Below, piece by piece: positions 50,635-60,770 of a DNA stretch of 64,000 bases. How positions within the stretch are numbered: position 1 is the first letter of the stretch; every line of letters starts with the position of its first letter. The stretch comes from Rhabdornis inornatus (lineage: Eukaryota; Chordata; Aves; Passeriformes; Rhabdornithidae): NCBI GenBank assembly GCA_013397075.1, contig VWZS01003477.1, positions 2,181,563 through 2,245,562 of the forward strand, written 5' to 3'. Made by a program: the position numbers and the translations under genes. Under the pieces are notes generated by a model, which saw nothing but the letters and a program-made list of their open reading frames with translations, ran no database searches and was not told the origin of the DNA.

Positions 50635-50948
50635 TAAACTCTTAGACCAGGTAGTTCAGCTTCCTATGAGTGCACAATTGTCTGTGGTTTGCCACTGACT
50701 GCTTTACCTGCTCGAGTTTCAAATGCCTTGTTTGGTGGGACTTCATCATTCATTCTCCATTTGAAAATTACCTGCTAGACTGAATCATGGTTTCTGTTAA
50801 ATTCTCTGATACTTTGTCCAAATTTTGTTCTTTAGTTTCATCCCATTACATTTAGCTGTACCACTGCATCTTAGCATCCAAGAAATTCCTTTCAATTCTC
50901 TCTGTTCATCACTCATATATTTCTAGACAGTAGCTGTTTTGCCCCCTA
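50635..50948 (-). mobile_element. old CR1-group LINE, 3' part (left half of a split element)
   Basis: On the minus strand the strings 'gcagtggtacagctaaatgt', 'aatgggatgaaactaaagaa', 'gcatttgaaactcgagcagg' and 'ctgaactacctggtctaaga' match the 3' region of an old amniote CR1/L3-type LINE. The final tail is missing or unreadable. It joins in order and orientation with 51496-52150 across the inserted LTR. Confidence 0.65.
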
Positions 50949-51495
50949 TGTAGTGGTTTAACCTGACAGGCAGCTAAACACTAGACAGCTGTTCACTCAC
51001 TCCCCCTCTCCCAGCAGGCTGGGGGAGAGAATTTGAAAAAAAAGTAAAATTCTTGGGTTTAGATAAAGACAGTTTAATAGGACAGAAAAGGATGTGAAAA
51101 TAATATTAATAATAGAATTAGAATATACAGGTAATGCACAATGTGGTTGCTCGCTGCTCTGTGACCGATGCCCAGCCAGTTCCCCCCAGCAGTGAACAGT
51201 GGCCCCCAGCAATCTTTCCCCCTAGTTTATGTGCTGAGCATGACACCATATGATTTGGAATGTCCCTTTGGCCAGTTGGGGTCAGCTGTCCTGGCTGCAA
51301 CCCTTCCCAACTTCTTATGCACCTCACCCTACTTACTTGCTGGCAGGGCAGCATGAGCAGGAAGAGTCCTTGACCACTGTTCAGCAACAACTGAAACACC
51401 GGTGTGTTACCAACATGATTGTCCTAAATCCAAAACACAGGACTACTCCAGGTACTGATAAGAAAATTAACTCTATCCCAACTAATACCAGGATA
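50949..51495 (+). mobile_element. solo LTR of an avian endogenous retrovirus (ERVL-like)
   Basis: About 547 bp starting TGTAGTGGTTTAACC, with 'ctccccctctcccagcaggc', 'gataaagacagtttaatagg', 'tatgtgctgagcatgacacc', 'ccagttggggtcagctgtcc' and 'gaaaattaactctatcccaa', ending near ACCAGGATA. These are landmarks of a common avian LTR as I remember it. The family should end in CA; here the end reads TA. No internal gag-pol region is present, so this is a recombination remnant. Clear target duplications were not found, so the exact ends are uncertain by a few bases. Confidence 0.85.
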
Positions 51496-52150
51496 ATTTG
51501 TTACCTAGATTAATAAATCAAGCTCCTTCTTGTCTGATCAGTTTTGTTGCACTTCTCTGAAGTCCTTTTCAACATATCAGCATCCTTCTGTTATGGAGGT
51601 ATCTAGAAGTGGATGCAGTGTTCTGCAGAAATCTTCCCAGATGCATAGAAAATAAGTTTCCTCTTCTCACATAATTCTACTGCATATGCAGCCCAAAATT
51701 GCTTTGGTCTTTTAAAATGATATATCTCCTTGAGAACTCATATTCAATTTGTTGTTCACTGTCACACATAGATATCTTGCCATGCAGATGCTTTCCAGGT
51801 TTTGCTTTCTCGTGGATTCTTCATGTTTCTGATTATTTTTCCTCAGTATATTAGTCTACATTTTTCCACATTGAATCTCATTTTACTGCCTGTCTACATA
51901 TCTAACCTTGTTAGTTTCCATTTATACTATTGCTCTCCTCTCTGATATTTGCAAGCCTCCTGGTTTATTGTCATTTGTGAATTTCATTAATGTGATATTT
52001 ACCTCCTTTTCCAGATCATTAATTGAGATATTAAATAAGAACATACCAAAAACACCCCTGCAGCAAACCGGCTCAATACCTCACCTCCCATCATTACCTG
52101 CTGCTTACACTCCTTTGACCACCTTTTCCATCCTGGTCACGGGACTCAGA
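51496..52150 (-). mobile_element. old CR1-group LINE, reverse transcriptase part (right half)
   Basis: Minus-strand reading gives GMFLFNISINDLEKE, the family's GPVLFNIFINDL region (about 52003-52047), and further along KFTNDNKPGG, the KFADDTKLGG active-site region (about 51955-51984), in the same frame; the frame then meets a stop. The catalytic FADD motif reads FTND here, so the enzyme is dead. DNA matches to the older CR1/L3-type consensus continue to 'aagtgcaacaaaactgatca' near 51540-51560. The 5' limit is vague. Confidence 0.72.
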
Positions 52151-52757
52151 TTCAAGTCAATTTCAATTAGATTTTTCTAAGAGATTCATTTCAGTTTTTA
52201 AAGTGTTTGTAGGATTTAGCTCCATGACCTTTTCTCCTTTTCCTTCGTTGCACAGGTGAGACTGATTCTCCTTCCCTATGCTTCCACAGATAGCAATAAT
52301 GAATTAGACAGTGATGTGGGGCAGGGAGGGGGGCCATGAATGGCTGCCTTTGACTGACTAAACCAGAATGCAAAATTGTCTCCAGTCTTTGTATTTTAGT
52401 TTTTATTTATGCACTTCAAAGTTGTCATAATGCTCCTTTTGTTGTATTCTGATGGGTGATATTTTGTTGCTTTTCTCACACTTATGTTTGTAAAAAGCCA
52501 CTCGTATTTCCCGTATTTACTTTGGTCATCGTTAAGCACTTTATTTTATGATGACGTGCTCCTCTTTTCTCTGCAGACTTCATGTAGCTTTGAACATCAG
52601 AAACTGTCTGTGTCTCTATTATGTAGATAAAATAAACCCTGTGGATCAGTTAATTTTTATTTTCATTATTTTTATGATGAAAGATCATACAGTACAGAGT
52701 GCTCTTAAAACTGCTTCTAAAGTAATTTTTTCCTCACCTCTCCTTTAAGCAGCATGG
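52151..52757. other. unique DNA, nothing recognised
   Basis: Short frames only. More of the decayed LINE may extend into the left edge. Confidence 0.45.
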
Positions 52758-52835
52758 CTGAAAGCCCACTGAAGTGGGAAGAGAGTCACTCACTTCAGTG
52801 AGCTTGGGGTCAGTTCCTTAAGCCTCCTGCACTCT
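52758..52835. repeat. old palindromic repeat with two adjacent hairpins
   Basis: CCCACTGAAGTGGG (52765-52778) and CTCACTTCAGTGAG (52789-52802) are each a perfect hairpin with a 2-base loop, and CACTGAAGTG and CACTTCAGTG are also complementary to each other. The order 'aaagcccactgaagt…cacttcagtgagcttggggtcag' follows the remembered amniote palindromic repeat AAAGCCCATTGAAGTCAATG / CATTGACTTCAATGGGCTTT, slightly shortened. Confidence 0.5.
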
Positions 52836-55101
52836 CCTGGTGCAATGCAACACCGAAATAGAGAGGAGGCCTTAGCGGCTACTTCCGAGATGTTTTCCGT
52901 GTGTACTGCATCCAGTGCAATCTTCCATGTTCCCAGGAGCTGCTCTGTATTTCATTGGAGCAGCTGGCCAAAACAGATGTGTGTTACCAACAAGTGATTT
53001 GGAGAAGCAGCTTTTTGCTGTTATTTAAGGATTGGTGTCAAAACTGTGCTGCTGTAGTAATGTTCTAAAAGCTGCGTGATTCAGTAATGCCACTGTGAAT
53101 TTATCACTTACTGATTGCCTGTAAACAACATTTAATGGTCAGACAGGTTTTGGCAGCAAGGGTTGTAGAGAGGAGGGAAGTGCAAGAGGCAGGAATAATG
53201 AGAAATCTCGTGAAAAATGTTTTCCCTCTTGTTTCTTTCCCTGGACCTGCTTTTTGTCTGATGAATGATGGAGAAATTAGCCACAGAAAAGAATGCTTCA
53301 CATAGAGGCAAGGCACCCTAAAAATCCCAGTGTCTCCTAAGGTTTCTCCAAATTCCTTTTACCATCTTCCCAGCTTTCTCACTGCTGCTGCTTTTCCTTC
53401 ATTTTCTGTTCTTAGCCACTCCTTCTCATCCCTTTGCTTTTATTGCCATGACCCTTGCAGTGTCCTTATATCAGAAGAAAGCCTTCTGCAACTGGCTTTT
53501 AGTAAAGATAGCCTGTGATTCCAAAAATTATATTATGAATTCACAGAAGAGTAAGTATGAGTCCACAGTTAGGGCCATAACTTGGTAGAAAAACTAATTA
53601 TACTTGGAAAAATTATTCTGGGACTGTCTGTGGAGTCAGGCATATCTAAATATCTTGGAAAAGATAATTTCTTGGCTTGGAAGAGGCAAGATTCGGTTAC
53701 TCCTGTTTGCTTTGGAGCTGTTGAATTTTCTGAAATTGAATTCAGTCACCTTCATTAATAGAAGAAGCAAATCTGTGACTTAGCTTTTGTCAACTGGTAT
53801 GAAAAGATCCATAATTGACACTGGACAATTACAGTTTTGAGTGAAAGAAGCAATGATGTCTGGTAACATATTTATGATTGTGCTGATTTCTGTTTTTGTC
53901 TGTATATATAAGATCCTGGTCTGATCTTAAAGAATGTACTTGTCACAGTTTCCCCATCTGGAAACTCAGATAACCATACTCTCTGTCTCTCTCCAGGACT
54001 ATGGAAGACCTAGAGCTAGGCAGATTTTCTGACATGAAGCTATGGAAATAAATAATACTGCCATTATTCTTGTTGAATGCCTTTGAACACTGTCTATCTT
54101 TCATAATTCTGTCAGTGACATCTGATTTAACAGCTGCTGAGTGTCCACTGCTTGTGTTGAGTTCAGCTGGAGCTGAGGGGCTGAGCACTGATCTAATTCA
54201 CTACCAGGCAGTGGAAAGGCATCCAAAATGCTTTTTCTGCTGTTCTGCTTCACAGGCATACATTATGGAGTCCAACATCTTTTCTTCTCAGTTTTTTAAA
54301 AGCTAATAACTGTACAAGCTCTAAAGAAAAACGTGGGCTATGGTCCTTTAAAATGTTTGTCTTAAAGGATTTTTCTTTTTTACGTTAAACTAAATGCCTG
54401 TGTTTTGGGTGAGATATGGAATAATGGGAGGATAGCTTGAGGTAGGAAGGGGTGAAAGTGATAGCTTGGTCACTGAGTGGTAAATCTCTACTAATCTTCA
54501 AAGCAAGATATAACTCAGGATTTTTCTTCTGTTTCTTTCCAAGCGAAGGCCATTGTGTTTCCATCCTTGGCTGTGTCAGCAGTGATAGCCCTTTTTTCCT
54601 GCATTGATTGTTGACTTCCCCTGACACCATATCACAACCCATTAGTGCTGAAAACTGACAAGCCCAGCTGCAACAGCAAAATGGCAAGTTTAAAAGAAAA
54701 TATACAAGGGACAGGCACAGAATGCTATTAGTATGAAAAAGTAGTTGTTTTTTGTCTTACCTTGGTAAAGGTCAAGAATGCAAACATTTTTTCTCTTGCT
54801 AACAACAACTTGTGTATATTTTGAATCAACAAAGCCATTCTGTCTCTCTCTCTCTCTGTTTTTTTTTGTGGATTTTTTCTTTAATTCAAGCTGTAGTGTG
54901 GGTTTTACAAAAGCAACCATGTTGAGATGAGTGGAAAACATTCCTTCCTTTAGGAAGCTCACAGGGAGTATTTTGCTTATACATATGTATGGAGTATGAG
55001 GTTTTTTGTAAGGCAGAGACATTTCAGAGAAATTAATGGCTCAGCAGTTTCTGGGTACTGAGATCCCATCATCAAGCTTTTGTGTTGTCTGAAAAGTGGG
55101 A
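52836..55101. other. unique DNA, no gene seen
   Basis: No exon was recognised. A short (TC)n run followed by a T-run occupies about 54841-54869. Confidence 0.6.
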
Positions 55102-55236
55102 TTTTTCTTTTTCTTTTTCTTTTTCTTTTTCTTTTTCTTTTTCTTTTTCTTTTTCTTTTTCTTTTTCTTTTTCTTTTTCTTTTTCTTTTTCTTTTTCTTT
55201 TTCTTTTTCTTTTTCTTTTTCTTTTTCTTTTTCTTT
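55102..55236 (+). repeat. (TTTTTC)22 hexanucleotide array
   Basis: About 135 bp of regular TTTTTC units, then a degenerate T/C stretch to about 55290. Pyrimidine-only with mirror symmetry, so triplex-capable. Poly-Phe, Phe-Ser and Lys-Arg frames across it are artefacts. Confidence 0.97.
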
Positions 55237-55290
55237 TTTCTTTCTTTTTCATTTTTTTTTTCTCATTTTCTTTTTTCTCCTTCTCTTTTC

Positions 55291-55689
55291 TTCTGGAGTT
55301 GTACGGTGGTGTCAGCACTCTGGATGGTAGAGTAACAGTAATGCCAAGTGTTCCTTCTGATTGTATGGGTGATTTCCCAGGGGAAGAAAGCAGCAGCCTT
55401 CATTGTCCCAGTGCTGTGTACTTAGAGAGATAATGGGGCTTGAGCAAGGGCAGGTAACTCTTCACAACCTTAGTGCCAAGGTCCCCATTTGATATCAATT
55501 GAAAGGCAGAGTGTACACTTTGCTCTGTCAAAGCCCGAAGGATATTGGAATACAAGTAGGGCTCAACAGCTTCTTGACGCCCAAATTTGTTGCAAGTGAT
55601 TATGTAGTAGCAGTAGCAGCAATGGAGAAACTGTTGTGGAAGACTGGTGAAATACATTAATTTTTTTTGCCTTTTAAGGAACATCCTAG
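55291..55689. other. unique DNA between hexamer array and CR1
   Basis: Nothing recognised; short frames only. Confidence 0.5.
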
Positions 55690-56078
55690 AGTGGTGGGTT
55701 TGTTCAGTCTCAAAGGGAGGAGGCTCAGGCGGGGACCTCATCACTCTCTACAACTCCCTGAAGGGAGGTTGTAGCCACATTGGGCTGGTCTCTCCTGCTG
55801 TGCCTGCAGTGAAAGGACTGGGGGAAATGGCCTTAAACTGAGACAGAAGAGATTCAGATTAGATATTGGATAATTTTTTTCACCATTAGGGTGGTCAGGG
55901 ATTGGAATAGGTTGCTCAGGGAGGTGGTAGAGTCACAATCCCTGGAAGTGTTCAAGAGGCGTCTGGATCTGGTGTTGGATGATGTGGTTTAGGGGTTGCA
56001 ATGGGAGTGCTGGGTGCTTAGCTGTACAGGGAGATCTTGAAGGTCTCTTACAACCTCAATCATTCTATGATTCTATGA
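55690..56078 (+). mobile_element. CR1 LINE, 5'-truncated, 3' end
   Basis: The block runs 'gggtttgttcagtctcaaag', 'ggaggctcaggcggggacct', 'ggaataggttgctcagggag', 'gtgttcaagaggcgtctgga' to the tail CATTCTATGATTCTATGA. The 'gggttgcaatgggagtgctg' wording marks a subfamily different from the copies at 17.6, 18.3 and 44.3 kb. Two intact ATTCTATG-type tail units suggest it is among the youngest here. Confidence 0.94.
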
Positions 56079-56379
56079 AAATTAAAAAAAAAAAAAGAAG
56101 ACATGAAGAGTGAAGGTCAAATTAAGTAAAAAAATTCCAAAATTTATTTGGAGCCCTGTAGAGCAGTGAGGACACAAAACAACTTGGGTTAACAAGATAA
56201 TGAATTTGTTTTTGAATAGGTGGGATTATTTAGACTTGGTTTTGCTAATGGATAGCTATGGACACAAAGGAGATTAATCTCAAGTAATCTATTTCAACAA
56301 TTCTGTTATCACAAACATGAGTTCTTTTGAACTTGTACCTATGGACATTTGTGTGGCAGTAGCTGGTTGAGCCCCCATT
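56079..56379. other. unique DNA after CR1, starts with an A-run
   Basis: A run of thirteen As follows the CR1 tail after 'aatt'. Nothing else was recognised. Confidence 0.5.
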
Positions 56380-56545
56380 TTGCTAGAATGTTGTAAAGCA
56401 ATGGTTTCTGCCCCAAAGAGCTTGCAGTGAAAACACCCTACTCATCAAATAAAGGAAATTATGCTCAATTTTATGGGTGGAAAGCTAAGTCTTACAAACC
56501 AAGTGATCTATCCAAGGTTATACTGTGCACCTCTCCTGAAGACTG
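56380..56545 (-). mobile_element. old MIR/L2-related SINE
   Basis: The strings 'ttctgccccaaagagcttgc', 'aaggaaattatgctcaattt', 'tatgggtggaaagctaagtc' and 'aagtgatctatccaaggtta' match the reverse complement of a MIR-type core with an L2-type tail (compare TGTGACCTTGGGCAAGTCAC and CCCATTTTACAGATGAGGAA). Confidence 0.6.
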
Positions 56546-59500
56546 ATTGCTATGTGCTAAAGCATGGATTTACAAGGCCCAGCCTATTCTGTTAGATTTC
56601 AGTGTGATTCTCTAAGCATCTATTAAAATGCTGTTATACAATGCAGCTGAAAGTGAAGGGTGTGGGTAGAGAGTGCCCACATCAGAACATACAATTAGGG
56701 CATATTAGCTAAAACTGAGTTAGTTGATATCCTGCTTTCTCATCTTCTCATTTATCCAAGCCATAAGTTAGTGACTGAGGATGAGCTGAGCTTCATTCCC
56801 TCTTTTTTCATTACTAGAGAACTAGTCTGCATTTGAGGCTTCCTTGTTTTTCCTTTCTCTTCTGCTTGCTTGACCAATCCAAGAACTTCATGAACATCTC
56901 AGACATGTTTATGAAATTTCATTTTAATAGATTGGGATTTAGGTCTAGTTTATCTTCACGTTAGCTACAGTTTTAATTGTGGATTGGATTCCAGAGGGAT
57001 GCTTCCCAAAGTTTATTTTTATGGGTTGGGTTCAGTATAAAGTGTAATGCAGAATGATCTTATGCTGAATATGTAGTTATAGTCATGAGGAAGCTTAATT
57101 ATGGCAATCCTACTCTAAGTAATCCATGCGCAGCCTTGTCCAAATAGCCCAAATTTCTGTAAACAGTCAAGTATCCAGAAATGTGACTTCCTCCTTATTT
57201 ACACTGAAGCCAGAACAGCAGTAATACATCAGGCTTCAAACGTCCTTGGAGTAGTAACCTCTCACAAAGAAAGAAAAAAGGCTTACTTCAAGTAGTTAAA
57301 ACACGGGAAGACAGATGTAGGCATGATTACGCTGAGTTAGTACTTGTCTGCTTAATGCATCTAGATAATCCAGTTGTCTGGGTCTGAATACAGAGCCTGC
57401 TGCTAGTTTTTCCTATATGAAGAGCAAAGTTTACTTCATGACTTTGGACACAGATTACCTCATTTCTGAGATTTTGTATTAATACTCAGTCATCCCTTGT
57501 AAACTTTACAAAGCAAATATGGGTCTAGTGGCAGAAAAGCATGGAAGGAAGGTTTCCCATCATTAGGGTTAGGCTGAAAGGCCTTTCTCTGTGTTCTTCA
57601 AGGCTCTGTATTTTCAGTAAAGTTGTTCATGTCTCAGTGAGTCAGTCCAAAAACAATATTTAGTGAGATTTCATCTGTCTAGTTAAACATTAGTTTAAAC
57701 TGTTGTAAAGCTACCATGGTTAACTTTAATAAAAATAAGAGACAAAGCCAGACAAAATGGAGAATAAATTAATGCTTATGTGTACATCAGTGCTTATAGA
57801 AGAGTATCTGTCTCTGTTATACATGATAGTTGATTTTGGGTTGGTCTTGACTATAACTGTGGATGGCACTGAGACTTGGTTGTAGAGGCAGAGTTTATGC
57901 ATTTACAGACAAATAGGCAAATGCAGATGGAACTTGACTTGTGCAGTGCTGGCTCCCTCATCTTCTGGGCACCTCTGTGAAAAGCCTGCCATGCAGTTTG
58001 CCAGCTGTCGATAACCCTTGAGCAGTCTCAGTCAGCCGTACTCCACTTTGACAGGTATCTGAAATCTCAGTTATCTGAGCTGCTCTGTTCTGTGCACTCC
58101 TTTTGTGCCGTCTGAGATACCATGGGAGAAGTAACAGTGCAGACTAAGTGATCCACACTGTTTCAGATATTGAAAGGAAACTGGATATCATGGAAGTTGT
58201 TGGTAGAAGTGTACTGTTTCTCTTTAATCAGTCCTCCCAGTACTAAAATAGACACTAAATGAGGAAACAAAATATCTGTGTCTGTGAAAAGCATCTGGAA
58301 CTCTGCTGTACATAGTTTTTCTTAAGACTCTTAACAAGGGATATCACTTTAAAGGGTGCTTTAAAACTCACTCTTTAGCTTTAATAAGAATTTTCAGAAC
58401 TTCCTTAGGCAGCAGACACTTTAGGTGTAAGGCAGAACAATATATGGTGATCATTTATTTAATTCAGTTTCAACTCTCCCAACCTCCTTTCCCCCAAATG
58501 CAGAGTGGGTATCCCTCACCTACTAAACATGTCTTGTATTTTTTTTCAGTGCTGTCTGGGCAGATGGACCATTAGGGACACGACTACCATTATGAGTAGG
58601 ACTACATTTGAAGTGAAAAAAGTCCTTCTGTTCTTTTAAGGAATTAAGGAATTTCCCTACTCCAGAAATTACCTAGTGTAATAATAGCAGCCAGAAGTAA
58701 TGGTAGCATAAAGGAGGGAAAGGATATTCCAGATTCCTGGAATATCTTGCAAAGCAGTTAAAATGCTGAATTCTTTGGGCAATAGGTATCATCTCTCAGA
58801 ATAAGCTGTACTCTGATTCAGGTACTGAACTAAATGGATGTTTTTCTAAATCAGCTCAGCATAGTGAGCTTTATTGGAAACCGGTCTCTTATTTTGGTAT
58901 GTGAGATTCGAGCTCTTTTGGGACTCTGTCTCAGAGTAATGTGAAGGACTTGACTTCTTCAGTCCTTTCACGGTTTTTAAGAATTTTGCTGTGAAAAGTC
59001 TCCCTTGGGAATGCCTTCTTTTCTGGTTAGGATACAATGTTTCCTCTTAATATCAGTGACATATACAAATGCATAGAAGAGGTTATATGTGAAGGTATCT
59101 CGTCTCTGAAGGAGAAAGGCAGCTTACAGGTGTGATGGGGTGAGCAGCACCAACTGATGTGGGAGGGAGTGAAGTCATGTCCCATTTCTGTTCCCTTTGA
59201 GAGGAGCAGCCCTTCAGGGTGCTTGCACTTCCTCACTGAGTGTGCCGAGCTGGCAGGTAGTGACAGAATGGAGACACCTCAAGTAGCTTTTAAACATTTA
59301 TTTTGGTTGAAAGGAGTAGTCTGGTTGTGACAATTCAGAGCTCAGTAAAAACAGCTGATTTATTTGGCAACCTACTCTTCCTGTGTCTTGATGATACCCT
59401 AGAACATACTCATTACCTGAGGAGATCTAGGGTTCTTGTTTCCCTTCTCCTGTGAAGAACCAGGATTTGGCCACTTTTGTGCAAGACAGTTACTTTTATA

Positions 59501-60579
59501 GTAGTGAGCTGTGAATTAGTTTTTTTATATCATGTTTGGGCAACTAAATAATTAGCCTGCTTTGGAAAATGCTGAGTCTACAATGACTCCCAGTGAAGTG
59601 AAGAGAATTACAGACTACTCAGCAATCTGGAAAACGAGACCTATTACTTATTAAATATGGAGCTGGGAAGAGAATTTATGATGTTAATTTTTTAAAATTT
59701 GAAGCTGCATAAACTACAGCTTACATTAAGACTCTACACATATAAAGTTGCTAAAGGTCTAGTAAATGACTAGCAATTCTTTCTAGAAGTGATGATCAGT
59801 TGGTTACAATGTCCAGCATGTCTGGGGTTTATTTTAATACCTCCTAAAATTACTTATAATATACCCATTTGTGTACTTTTAATGTACCTTTGACCTCTGT
59901 AACCTGAAAGGATTGTTCTTTTGTCAATTTAATATCTCCAGAACATCGTGTGTGGTCATGATACATTTGTGGAAGGGATTCTTTGGTTGAAATGTCTGCT
60001 AGCTTAAGTCAGCTGGGGCTGACTTCAATATATTACAAGAATCTCAGTTTAGGGACCCAAAGAATGGGGCACTGTAGTCTTGTGGGCAGCTTAACCAGGC
60101 AGGGAGTGGAAGCAGGTTCTCTGAATAGCCTTCCTTTGTCCACCATCATGAAATCAAAAAGCAAATCTTTTGAAAAACATCAGGCAGTAATTCCCTTGGG
60201 GCTTTCCTAAACTCATCCATCATGAGGAAAACCTAATTTGCCTTCTTTCTCTATTGTACTCCAAGAAGCCTTGTGACCAGTTAGGTCATTTTAGCTTTAA
60301 ACATTAACTTTGATAAGATATTTTCCATTAGTAGAGTCTTTTTAAAAATTAGACCATAATCTTACACTCATGCCCTAGGAATAACGATGCATTCTTTTTG
60401 TTAAATGTTAATGATTTTTGAGTGAAAAGTATTTTGTTTATGATACTACTGTTGAATGATAATAATAATAACTAGCAATGATTAACGGATTTTTTTTAAT
60501 GGTCTAGGAGGCTTCCACCATAGAGTTGGCTTGAAACTATTTTACTCTTGTAAAGTTCACTTCTACCTGTATTTATACA
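56546..60579. other. unique DNA, no gene seen
   Basis: 4 kb with no recognised exon, RNA gene or young repeat. Frames stay below 75 codons. Confidence 0.6.
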
Positions 60580-60770
60580 CTAATAAAATGTCAGGCCTAG
60601 TGCTACATCCCAGTTACACCCAACTATTAAAATGTCAATTTGTTAATTCATTAATTTCATGACTCCTTCCAAAATGTTCTACAAAGATATTTTGCCAACC
60701 CTGTTTACATAAATTCCCCATTGTGCTTTGCATTTTTATTAAATAGAATTGGTGTTTGAAATAGCTTGTA
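60580..60770. promoter_or_regulatory. candidate conserved noncoding element
   Basis: Repeat-free AT-rich block with TTTGTTAATTCATTAATTTC, TGCTTTGCATTTTTATTAAA and TCTACAAAGATATTTTGCC. Homeodomain-type sites are dense. Motif evidence only. Confidence 0.25.

Noticed and set aside
51118..51513. Frames of 60-93 codons inside the LTR
   Set aside because: LTR sequence is noncoding; the frames overlap on both strands.
55080..55433. Poly-Phe / Phe-Ser / Lys-Arg frames
   Set aside because: Pure products of the TTTTTC hexamer array.
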